Source: Candidatus Nitrosymbiomonas proteolyticus (lineage in GTDB: Bacteria; Armatimonadota; Fimbriimonadia; Fimbriimonadales; Fimbriimonadaceae). From it: a DNA stretch of 64,000 nt. Below are positions 1-7,241 of this stretch, piece by piece. The stretch is taken from positions 620,001 to 684,000 of the forward strand of contig AP021858.1 in NCBI GenBank assembly GCA_017347465.1, written 5' to 3'. Position numbers and translations under genes: made by a program. Under the pieces are notes generated by a model. That model saw only the letters and a program-made list of their open reading frames with translations, had not been told where the DNA came from and did no database searches. Position 1 is the first letter of the stretch; every line of letters begins with the position of its first letter.

Positions 1-8
1 CCATACCT

Positions 9-1070
9 TCATCGTCGTACCGTCAGTTCGCCAGGCTCTCCCAACCCGCCCCGAAGCGTTATGTGGATTGGAAGAAACTGCTTGATGACCCAAACCATCG
101 TTTGGAGCCTTTGCGTCACGCGGTGGAGCCGCAACGCCGAATCCCCTTCGGCGAACGCCAGAGCGACGAGCACTTGGTCCGCCAAGAACTCGTCGACCGT
201 CGAACCCGAAGAGTACCACTCCAAGAACGCGCCAAACGCGCTTTGCACGACCGACTCGACGCGAATCCCCCTTTCGCCCTTTGCCGTCGCGCCGCCCCTC
301 GCCGTTGCAAACTGGCCCCAAACCGTTACGAACACGCCCGGATTGACCGAAGGCACGACCTCGTACTCCACATGGAGTTCGATTCCCGCGCCCCGCGCGA
401 GCCTCTCGAAGTGAGCCACGCCGCGCTCTCCGATCCCCTCCGACACCTCGGAGAGGGCGATCCGTGCAAACGCGCCTTCGAAGGGGCCACGTTCCGCCCA
501 ATCGATGCCGTGAGGAACGCTCGGCTCGACGTCGAGTTCGACCGTGCCGCGGGCCCCCTTCCCATACCCCGCCACGATTAGGTGAGGATACGCATGAACG
601 CCCATCGCCCGATACGCCGATAACGCCACCTGCTCGTAGTAGTCATAGGTTAGGATCCGGTGGCCGTACGTCTCGCCCTCGGCGACCACGGTCGAATACG
701 CCTTGGTCTGACAAAGCACGGGCAACAGGGCGTTGAGAACCACCATCGCAGCGACCGAGGGGTCTGACTCGGGGACGTTCGAGTGCGAGATTGGCTCCTT
801 TAGGGCATGGGGCCGTCCCTGAGGAACGAACGAGAACTCCCTCGAACGGAACTCAGCGCCCGACACTTCCGCGTCGCAACAAGAGCCGAGGGCAGAAAGG
901 AGCGTGAGGTCTTCGGCGGCGAGCCCCCCTTGCCGCATCGCCCCCCGGACGTTCTGGACGGTCACCGGAGTTTGGGTGAGCGCCGACATCACGAGGGCGG
1001 TCCGAACGAGAGAGGCTCCCCCTTCGCCGTAAGCTCCATCCAAGGTGAGCGGCCGAGTCGTAAGGGGCAT
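9..1070 (-). CDS. RNA 3'-terminal phosphate cyclase family protein (RtcA-like), probably altered activity
   Basis: The 353-residue protein aligns along its whole length with RtcA, which converts RNA 3'-phosphates to 2',3'-cyclic phosphates through a covalent histidine-AMP. The N-terminal GAYGEGG (near residues 12-18) matches the family GAxGEGGGQ motif but continues AS instead of GQ, and the C-terminal WVIKQFLP matches VVERFLP of E. coli RtcA. In E. coli the catalytic His309 lies in SCHLLTN just before that block. Here the equivalent stretch reads TQRLQTM, with Arg (about residue 321) in place of His. The fold is therefore well supported but the classical activity is doubtful, as in eukaryotic Rcl1. 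The ATG at 1070 overlaps the stop of the upstream membrane-protein gene (TGATG), implying coupled translation; a GTG at 1073 is an alternative. No rtcB is in view. Another minus-strand gene may begin at position 4. Confidence 0.82.
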   Translation of the reverse strand: MPLTTRPLTLDGAYGEGGASLVRTALVMSALTQTPVTVQNVRGAMRQGGLAAEDLTLLSALGSCCDAEVSGAEFRSREFSFVPQGRPHALKEPISHSNVPESDPSVAAMVVLNALLPVLCQTKAYSTVVAEGETYGHRILTYDYYEQVALSAYRAMGVHAYPHLIVAGYGKGARGTVELDVEPSVPHGIDWAERGPFEGAFARIALSEVSEGIGERGVAHFERLARGAGIELHVEYEVVPSVNPGVFVTVWGQFATARGGATAKGERGIRVESVVQSAFGAFLEWYSSGSTVDEFLADQVLVALAFAEGDSALRLHRVTQRLQTMVWVIKQFLPIHITLRGGLGEPGELTVRR

Positions 1071-2170
1071 CACACCTTTAGCTTGAAGATCAGAAATTCG
1101 ACGAGCTTGAGCACGTACGTGAACACGATCAAGCTGAGGCAGATTAGAAGGACCTCTTGGAAGTGCATTCCGGAGTCCGTGATCTGCTGCGCCACGTTCG
1201 CATCGCTGCGGAAGGTAGCGCGCCCGATCATCCTGTCGATCGTGACCAGCAATTGGCTCGTCATCTCCAGCAGCGGCCCCCGGAACAGAAGATACAGTCC
1301 GACGAACACAGCCGTAGCCACGGGCAGAATGAGCTTGTACTTGTGCTTCTGATGCTCGTTATAGATCACGCATTGCCGGCAGCGCTCTTGCTTTTGCGAA
1401 GGGGTCAGTTTGTTGTTGATCGGGATAAACTTGGCGGCTTGCACCGCGTCCTTGGGGATGACTTTCCCCGACATCGCGTCGCGGATGACCTGCTCCTCGC
1501 ACATGCACCCGACCTGCTCCCGCCAACAAGTTCGCCGAGAGTGGTAAATCGGGCATCGCTCCCGGACGAACTTCCTGCAAAACGGAAGCTGCCAACACTT
1601 CCCCATGAAGACGTCTTGGATGTCCTTCTCTTCTTTGATGCCCTTGCCGTATTTGAGCTGGTCCGCGCGCGCCCCCTGTTGCGAGCGGAGTTGGATGCGC
1701 TGGATGATGTCGATGATCGTGACCGCGATCGCGACGAGCCCGAAAATCCCTCCGGCGAACTGCATCGCCGCCAGGGCCTCTGCGGAAACAGGCGTCGGCG
1801 TTTGGCCCCCGGCGAGAACCATCGGGAGGTAGATCGGGGCGAAGAACAGAGCGCCTGCGCCGAGCAATTGGAGAAAGCCCAGCACCTCCTCGCCCCAAAA
1901 CGTGAAAGTCGCTCCCACGGAAAGCGCCAACACGCCCGCGAGCAGGATGTTCTTGAAAAGCCCTATGTTGCTCAGCGCCAGGTCCTGGTTCAGTCCCGCT
2001 CCCCCGCTCATGAACGTCTGGAACGTGTAGATCAGAAAGCCCAGAGAAATGAGCGTGGCGACCGTTCCCGCCCAGAACAGGAATCGCGCAACGGAATCCA
2101 AGAACTGTACAAAGGCGTCCTTGGGGTCAATGATTGGGGCGGGGGACGGTTGAGGCGTCGGCTTACTCAT
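1070..2170 (-). CDS. multispanning membrane protein with cysteine-rich (two-CW-like) cytosolic segment
   Basis: A 366-residue protein of unknown function. Roughly four hydrophobic segments lie in residues 25-165 and two more at about 280-300 and 340-362. Between them is a hydrophilic region with at least nine cysteines, including CWQLPFC, RCPIYH, TCWRE, GCMCEE and CRQC. The CW...C...CPxY...CW...C spacing resembles the two-CW cysteine motif recalled from other bacterial proteins and suggests a metal or Fe-S site; this is inference. Its stop overlaps the start of the RtcA-like gene, so the two are probably made together. The upstream neighbour is efp, about 65 bases away. It could be a redox or metal sensor at the membrane, but nothing in the sequence fixes a role. 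Confidence 0.7.
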   Translation of the reverse strand: MSKPTPQPSPAPIIDPKDAFVQFLDSVARFLFWAGTVATLISLGFLIYTFQTFMSGGAGLNQDLALSNIGLFKNILLAGVLALSVGATFTFWGEEVLGFLQLLGAGALFFAPIYLPMVLAGGQTPTPVSAEALAAMQFAGGIFGLVAIAVTIIDIIQRIQLRSQQGARADQLKYGKGIKEEKDIQDVFMGKCWQLPFCRKFVRERCPIYHSRRTCWREQVGCMCEEQVIRDAMSGKVIPKDAVQAAKFIPINNKLTPSQKQERCRQCVIYNEHQKHKYKLILPVATAVFVGLYLLFRGPLLEMTSQLLVTIDRMIGRATFRSDANVAQQITDSGMHFQEVLLICLSLIVFTYVLKLVEFLIFKLKV

Positions 2171-2235
2171 CGACTCGTCTCGTTGCTGCTTTCAAAGACG
2201 TTCGTTGCGCCCCCATTGATGGCTGCGTCGCGAAC

Positions 2236-2805
2236 TTACTTTTTGACGCGCTCCAAATAGGTGTCCGTTCGAGTATCGACTTTGACCACATCGCCTTCGC
2301 TGATATGATAGGGAACCTGGATCATCGCGCCGGACGCCAGTTTGGCCGGCTTGCTGCTGCTCCCGCTCACGGTGTCGCCCTTATACCCAGGGTCCGTTTC
2401 AACGACCTCCAATTCGACGAAGGTCGGAATCTCGTACCCCATCACTTGTCCGTCGACTTCGAGGCACGTGACCTCCATTTCTTCGATCAGGTACTTCAGG
2501 GCCTCACCGAACGCCTGCGCCGAAACCGGTACCTGTTCGAACGAATCGAGGTCCATCAAGACGAGGTCGTCTCCCTGCCGATAGAGGAACTGCAGCGCCT
2601 TTCGTTCGAGATACGCCGGGTCGAACCGCTCCCCCGCTCGGAAGGTCTTTTCCAGCGTAGCGCCGGACTTTAGCTTGCGCAGCTTCGTGCGGACGAACGC
2701 TCCGCCCTTACCCGGCTTCACGTGCTGAAACTCGACGATCGTAAACACCTCGCCATCGAGGTAGATGTGCATTCCGTTCTTGAAGTCGCTCGTATCGACA
2801 GACAA
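2236..2805 (-). CDS. efp: elongation factor P
   Basis: EF-P (189 aa from the chosen start; the family is about 185) enters the ribosomal E site and relieves stalling at polyproline. The N-terminal KOW-like domain contains FQHVKPGKGGAF, whose lysine is the residue modified in EF-P proteins that carry a modification. The C-terminal OB domain has the SGSSSKPAKLASGA-type signature and ends in a normal basic tail. The start is decided by the sequence: an AAGGAGA Shine-Dalgarno sits 9-10 bases before a TTG at 2805. An in-frame TTG at 2835 lies upstream of that ribosome site and would add ten atypical residues. Lysine-modifying enzymes (EpmA/EpmB or relatives) are not seen in the window. The gene lies between a J-domain protein and the Cys-rich membrane protein, all in the same direction. 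Confidence 0.96.
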   Translation of the reverse strand: MSVDTSDFKNGMHIYLDGEVFTIVEFQHVKPGKGGAFVRTKLRKLKSGATLEKTFRAGERFDPAYLERKALQFLYRQGDDLVLMDLDSFEQVPVSAQAFGEALKYLIEEMEVTCLEVDGQVMGYEIPTFVELEVVETDPGYKGDTVSGSSSKPAKLASGAMIQVPYHISEGDVVKVDTRTDTYLERVKK

Positions 2806-2886
2806 ACCCTGATTCTCCTTGACCGTTGAGGCCAATCGTACCGCAAGACTCCCCTCCGGATGCCGAGCCGGTCGAGGATTCCCCGG

Positions 2887-3981
2887 TCAGCGGGCACCCA
2901 GCGCGTCGGCGACCATCCAGCCGCATACCGCTCCCACATAGCTGACGTTGCCGCCCCAAAGGAAAACCTGCAAGGGGTCGAGCTGCCTAGATACCAGCGC
3001 GGACAGGCTGAGAAAGGCGATCACTCCTCCGACGGCAGCCAAAAGGCGTGACGTGGAGCTATCGAAGACCCTCTGGACCGAACTCACCACCAGAAACAGG
3101 AAGCACGAGGCCCAGAAATTGATGACTGCGACGAACATCAGCGCGACCCAAGGGGTGATCCGACCCATCGTCGTCGCGCCCGTAGCGTCGAACCGGTCCA
3201 CAAGTCGGGCGATACTGAGCGCCGAGCCCACCGCGACCCCGCAAAGCGCGAGGACGGCCAGCAGACCCACGGTCCAGGTATCGACCGGCGTCACCCCTGC
3301 CAGCGCGGACTTCTCTGGGCTCGTCGCAACGAACATCCCGGCGAGCAACACCGAGACGACACCGATGAGAAAGGCCGCTGCTTTTGAACCGGACGACCCC
3401 GATCCCGAAGCCGATCGCGTCCGTTGGTTGAGGATGCCCAGCGTTTCCAAATGCCGGGTGAGGTAATGGGCGTTGCCCGGCTCCATCTGGAGGGCGAAAG
3501 CGTACATCTTCGAAGCGCGGGGATAGTCGCCGCGGGTGCGGGCGATGTCGCCCAAAACCCCGTACGCAAAGCCGCTCTTCGGGTCCTCGCGCAGGACCTC
3601 GTTCGCCGTGATCTCAGCCTCGAACAGCTTCCCTCGCCGGAGTTGCTCTCGCAGCCTTTCGACCGCGTCAGACGTCGGAGCTTGCCGCGCCCGCGACGAC
3701 GACGAAGCTGCGGAACTCCTTGGGGCGGAAGGGCGCGCCGTCGGCCGGCTGGGTTGCGTCGAGAGCTGAAGCAGCCGGTCGTAATTCGCCTTCCGCTCGG
3801 GGTCGGAAAGGACCTCGTAGGCCGCGGTGATGCGCATGAACGTATCGACGGTCTTGGGGTCCTTCGACCGATCCGGGTGGTACTTCAACACCAGCTTGCG
3901 AAACGCCGATCGAATCTGCTCGGGGGTGCTGTCGCGAGCGATCCCGAGCGCCCTGTAATGATCAGGTTGAAGCGTCGGCAC
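2887..3981 (-). CDS. membrane-anchored J-domain/TPR protein
   Basis: Residues 5-70 form a J domain with the diagnostic HPD tripeptide at 35-37 and a helix IV pattern (AAYEVLSDPERKANYD), so it should stimulate an Hsp70 ATPase. A Pro/Ser/Arg-rich linker follows (about 75-110). Next is a helical segment resembling TPR repeats (RGKLFEAEITANEVLREDP, GDYPRASKMYAFALQMEP; about 110-175). The C-terminal half is hydrophobic with about five predicted membrane segments. There is no Gly/Phe-rich or zinc-finger region, so it is not DnaJ itself but a class III J protein fixed to the membrane. It starts with GTG five bases after the stop of a GspF gene, so it probably belongs to that transcription unit and may help pilus or secretion proteins. 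That role is inferred from position only. Confidence 0.85.
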   Translation of the reverse strand: MPTLQPDHYRALGIARDSTPEQIRSAFRKLVLKYHPDRSKDPKTVDTFMRITAAYEVLSDPERKANYDRLLQLSTQPSRPTARPSAPRSSAASSSSRARQAPTSDAVERLREQLRRGKLFEAEITANEVLREDPKSGFAYGVLGDIARTRGDYPRASKMYAFALQMEPGNAHYLTRHLETLGILNQRTRSASGSGSSGSKAAAFLIGVVSVLLAGMFVATSPEKSALAGVTPVDTWTVGLLAVLALCGVAVGSALSIARLVDRFDATGATTMGRITPWVALMFVAVINFWASCFLFLVVSSVQRVFDSSTSRLLAAVGGVIAFLSLSALVSRQLDPLQVFLWGGNVSYVGAVCGWMVADALGAR

Positions 3982-3985
3982 GATC

Positions 3986-5248
3986 CTAAGCTCCGCTCAC
4001 CGCGCCGGTGGCATAGCCGACCCAAAACGTGATCACCACGTACGCGACGTAGACCGCGACGATGAGCAGGGCGATCACGCCCAACACATAGCCCATCTGA
4101 ATCGCGCGCGTCTTGGAGTCATCTTCGTAATAGTCCGCAAGCTTGAGCAGCATCTGGTCGAGGTTGCCAGTCGTCTCGCCCGTGCGCGTCATGTCGAGCA
4201 CGATCGGCGAAAACGCCCCGGTTCCCGCGAAGACCTCCGTGATCGACTCGCCGTTTTCGAGTTGCTTCACCGCCGGGTACATCCGCTCTCTCAGGTATTC
4301 GTTGCCGCATGCGTCGGCGGCGAGTTGAAACGCCCGAGGCAAGGCAACTCCGGCACCATAAAGCGCCCCGAACGCCCGCCCGAACTTCGCCATCGAGAGT
4401 TGGCGAAGGGTCGTGCCGAGATAGGGCATCGTGCTCGTGAGCAGGTCGTACGTCCTTCGAACCTCCCGGTTCTTAGTCCCCACACGAAAGAACAAGAACA
4501 TGAGAACGAGAAGCGGACCGAGGAACAACCAAGTCACCGGGCTCGTGAGCGGAGAAGCGATTCCTCCGGTCTTTCCGAAGTAGCCGATGATCCAGTTCGT
4601 GGCGAGGATGATCACGATCGAGGAACCGATGACAAGCTTGGGGTACAGCGTGACCCTCCGATAGAGGTTTCGCAGCTCGATTTCCTGCTCGATGTAGTGG
4701 GCGACGAGCCCCAGGGCCTTGTCGAGCGTGCCCGTCTCTTCCCCGACACGAACGAGGTTGAGCATGACAGGAGGGAAGACTTCGGGATACCGCTCGAGCC
4801 CCACCGAGATCGGCCTTCCCTGCTCGGCGTGAACCTTGAGTTCGGCCACGATGGGCCTGAGTGTGGCGTTCGGGGTCTGGGTGGAAAGCGTGTGGAGCGA
4901 TTGCACGACGCCAACGCCTGCAGAGACCATCGACCCTAGCTGTCGGAAAAAGAAAAGCAGGGCCGAAAGCGGGACCGGCGAAACCAGCGGTGCGACGACT
5001 TCGGACATCCACCGCGAGCGAGCTTCGAGCGTGGGGTCGCGAGGGGGCGCTTCGGGAGTTCGGGGGCTCTCCACGCGCCGAACGGGCTCAGCGAGAGGAT
5101 CGTTCGGCATCGAGGATTCGCCCAAATGCGCAACGCGCACTCCCCGCTTGGAAAGGTCGTCGGCTACCGACGCCATCGAAGGGCCGATCACCGTGCCGGT
5201 GACGGGTTTGCCTTCTGAGTCGTGCCCCTTGTATTCGAAAATCGCCAT
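3986..5248 (-). CDS. type II secretion/type IV pilus inner-membrane platform protein (GspF/PilC family), copy 1
   Basis: A 420-residue GspF/PilC protein, which forms the inner-membrane platform that couples the assembly ATPase to pilin polymerisation. The N-terminus has the typical MxxFxYKGxDxxGKPVxG pattern. Two GspF domains follow, each with the family glycine-glutamate signature: RVGEETGTLDKALG near residue 175 and RTGETTGNLDQMLLKLADYYE near residue 365. Three membrane segments are visible, at about 200-225, 240-260 and 385-410. A linker at about 45-90 is rich in Pro and Arg. A second, more divergent paralogue lies immediately upstream with a 38-base gap. No pilin, PilB or PilT gene is in the window, so the rest of the machine is encoded elsewhere. 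Confidence 0.93.
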   Translation of the reverse strand: MAIFEYKGHDSEGKPVTGTVIGPSMASVADDLSKRGVRVAHLGESSMPNDPLAEPVRRVESPRTPEAPPRDPTLEARSRWMSEVVAPLVSPVPLSALLFFFRQLGSMVSAGVGVVQSLHTLSTQTPNATLRPIVAELKVHAEQGRPISVGLERYPEVFPPVMLNLVRVGEETGTLDKALGLVAHYIEQEIELRNLYRRVTLYPKLVIGSSIVIILATNWIIGYFGKTGGIASPLTSPVTWLFLGPLLVLMFLFFRVGTKNREVRRTYDLLTSTMPYLGTTLRQLSMAKFGRAFGALYGAGVALPRAFQLAADACGNEYLRERMYPAVKQLENGESITEVFAGTGAFSPIVLDMTRTGETTGNLDQMLLKLADYYEDDSKTRAIQMGYVLGVIALLIVAVYVAYVVITFWVGYATGAVSGA

Positions 5249-5286
5249 CGAACGGCCCTACTTCTCCTCATTGTCGTCGGAATCGG

Positions 5287-6543
5287 TCACTCTCCCAAGA
5301 GCACTCGCATCAATACGGGATAGAAGACCCCATATAGGAAATACGACGCGATGAGCGTTCCCATCAAGTAGATCAAGAGAACCCAGCATCCGATTCGGCT
5401 CTTGAGCGCGGTCGTGTGGAACTCGGACTCCGACCGCGCCGATTCGACGGCGAAGCGCATTTGCGAGCCTATGTCGCCGGTCATTTCGCCCGTCGCGATG
5501 AGGGGGACAAGCTCTGGGGGCAGCCACCTGATCTCCTTCAGATTCTCGGAGATGGGCGACTTATCGGTCATGCGACTCGCGACCGCTTCGAAGTCCTTGA
5601 GCAGCCATAGGTTCGGAATTGCGTTCATCGCCTCGACGAAGGCGGTTCGAGGGGCGAGGGCGGCCCGTGACACATGCGCGAGAGCCCAAGAAAACGACTC
5701 GATCGCCTCGCTTCGAGTCCGGGCGCCGACGAGGGGCGCCCACGTCACCGCGCGGTGCCGGTTCGCCCGAAACCGCATCGAACGCCAATACTGCCTGAGC
5801 CCCAATATCCCGAAGAGAGCCAGCGCGACCGCGAGACCCGGAACCCCGAAGATCGTCTCACGAAGCGCGTCTGCGATGGCGTCGGCCGGGCGCGGAGAGC
5901 TTCCTTGGGTTCCTTGAATCTCGACCGACCTCGCGAGCGCGACGACGATCACGTAACCGATCGGCGAAGCCACCACCGTGCCCCAAGCCAAGAGCGAAAT
6001 CCACCAGAACATCCGACGTAGCCCAGAGGCCTTTTGGGACTGTTCGGCGATCCGGTCGCATGCCTCCGGCAGAACGCCCGCAAGCTCACCGACCCGTACC
6101 GTGCCGATGACATGAGGCGGGAAGAGGTAGGGCCAGCGAGCCATCGCGGTCGAAAGCCCTCGGCCTTCGGCAGCAAAGCGGGACATCTCCTCCAAGGCGC
6201 GAGCGTAGTCCTTCCGCGGGGCGCGAAGCGACAGGTTGTGGCACGCTTCCGCGGGGTTGATGCCTGAGCGGATGTGCGCCCCAAGTTGGCTGAAGAGGAA
6301 CATCAGGTCGTCCTCCGTGCCCCAATCGGTGCGCTCGCCGGGAGCGCTCGGAGCGACTTGCGCCGGGGTGGGCGCGGGCCGGTGGGCGGGTGAAGCCGCG
6401 CGGGAAGCCGGGTCTTGAAACAGAACCGATTGAAAGCCGCGTTGCGACAAGGTGTCTCGGGCCGACTGCGCCGAGGCAGCATGGATCGTCCCGTCTACGC
6501 GGCGACCCGTTGAATCTGTAGCCTCATAACGGAAGTAAGGCAT
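5287..6543 (-). CDS. type II secretion/type IV pilus platform protein (GspF/PilC family), copy 2
   Basis: A 418-residue paralogue of the next gene with the same N-terminal pattern (YFRYEATDSTGRRVDG) and two GspF domains. It is more diverged: the first repeat has RVGELAGVLPEACDRIAEQ and the second ATGEMTGDIGSQMRFAVES, each keeping the G-E-x-x-G core. Membrane segments are predicted near 180-205, 230-250 and 390-412. The start at 6543 lies inside the end of folK (20-base overlap), so folK, this gene and copy 1 are probably cotranscribed. Two adjacent platform genes suggest either a heteromeric platform or two machines that share other parts. Confidence 0.9.
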   Translation of the reverse strand: MPYFRYEATDSTGRRVDGTIHAASAQSARDTLSQRGFQSVLFQDPASRAASPAHRPAPTPAQVAPSAPGERTDWGTEDDLMFLFSQLGAHIRSGINPAEACHNLSLRAPRKDYARALEEMSRFAAEGRGLSTAMARWPYLFPPHVIGTVRVGELAGVLPEACDRIAEQSQKASGLRRMFWWISLLAWGTVVASPIGYVIVVALARSVEIQGTQGSSPRPADAIADALRETIFGVPGLAVALALFGILGLRQYWRSMRFRANRHRAVTWAPLVGARTRSEAIESFSWALAHVSRAALAPRTAFVEAMNAIPNLWLLKDFEAVASRMTDKSPISENLKEIRWLPPELVPLIATGEMTGDIGSQMRFAVESARSESEFHTTALKSRIGCWVLLIYLMGTLIASYFLYGVFYPVLMRVLLGE

Positions 6544-7036
6544 CGCTCAATGGCTGGACGCGAAAACGGGAGTCTTTCGTCGCTCCCAATAGGTCTCGAA
6601 CCCGTCCAAGCCCCGGCAGAACGAACTCAGGGGCTAAATCGGCGAACGGTTCCAGGACGAACCTACGCTCTGAGAGCCGCGAATGAGGGATTTCGAGGGT
6701 CGTCTCGCCGCGAACCCTCGATCGCAGCCGAAGCGATCCATAAGCGACGATGTCGATGTCGATTCGCCTCGGGCCGTAGCGCTCACCGGACCGCGGCCCG
6801 ATCTCGGCCTCGATCCTCTTGGCCGTCCGAAGCAGTTCGAGCGGTCCCTCGGACGTCGTGATCTCGACCACCGCGTTGAGGAAAGCGGGTTGGTCCTCTT
6901 TGTACATTGCGTCCGTCTCGTAGATCCTCGAACTCCTCAGGCAATCAAAGGCGTGCACGATCGCCGCCGTCGCCTCGCGCAAGTTTCGCAAACGGTCATC
7001 GACGTTGGATCCCAGGGCCAGGAACACTTGGACCAC
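6524..7036 (-). CDS. folK: 2-amino-4-hydroxy-6-hydroxymethyldihydropteridine pyrophosphokinase
   Basis: HPPK transfers pyrophosphate from ATP to 6-hydroxymethyl-7,8-dihydropterin in folate synthesis. The 170-residue protein begins with the family motif FLALGSNVDDRLRNL. It has FLNAVVEI, the EAEIGR-type element EAEIGPRSGERYGPRRIDIDI with its two metal-binding aspartates, and IPHSRLSERRFVLEPFADLAP. The size is normal. It starts with GTG; the Shine-Dalgarno is weak. It is the first gene of the minus-strand run and overlaps the downstream gspF gene by 20 bases. No folP or folB is adjacent. Confidence 0.95.
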   Translation of the reverse strand: MVQVFLALGSNVDDRLRNLREATAAIVHAFDCLRSSRIYETDAMYKEDQPAFLNAVVEITTSEGPLELLRTAKRIEAEIGPRSGERYGPRRIDIDIVAYGSLRLRSRVRGETTLEIPHSRLSERRFVLEPFADLAPEFVLPGLGRVRDLLGATKDSRFRVQPLSDALLPL

Positions 7037-7110
7037 CTGGCGGGTTTACCCCGTTGGACCTTGTCCGTTGACAGAAACTTCCGACTTCTGGAACAATTCG
7101 GACCTCCCTC

Positions 7111-7187
7111 GGCGGGAGTAGCTCAGTGGTTAGAGCGCCTGACTGTGGCTCAGGAGGTCGCGGGTTCGATCCCCGTTTCCCGCCCCA
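7111..7187 (+). tRNA. tRNA-His (anticodon GTG)
   Basis: The sequence folds into a full cloverleaf. The acceptor stem GCGGGAG (7112-7118) pairs with TTCCCGC (7177-7183), with one G-U pair next to the T arm. The anticodon loop ACTGTGGCT carries GTG, and the T loop is TTCGATC. The extra G at 7111 (position -1) faces C73 at 7184, the histidine-specific identity pair, and CCA (7185-7187) is encoded. It sits between the divergent folK and the DUF6785-type gene. Confidence 0.97.
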
Positions 7188-7241
7188 TTCCCCGATGAGG
7201 GGAGGATTTCCGCTTCTGTCCGACGAACCCCAGTTTCGTTC

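Noticed and set aside
63-581. Plus-strand open frames over the RtcA-like gene
   Set aside because: They are antisense to a well-supported gene, lack ribosome sites and have arginine-rich, family-less products typical of GC-rich shadows.
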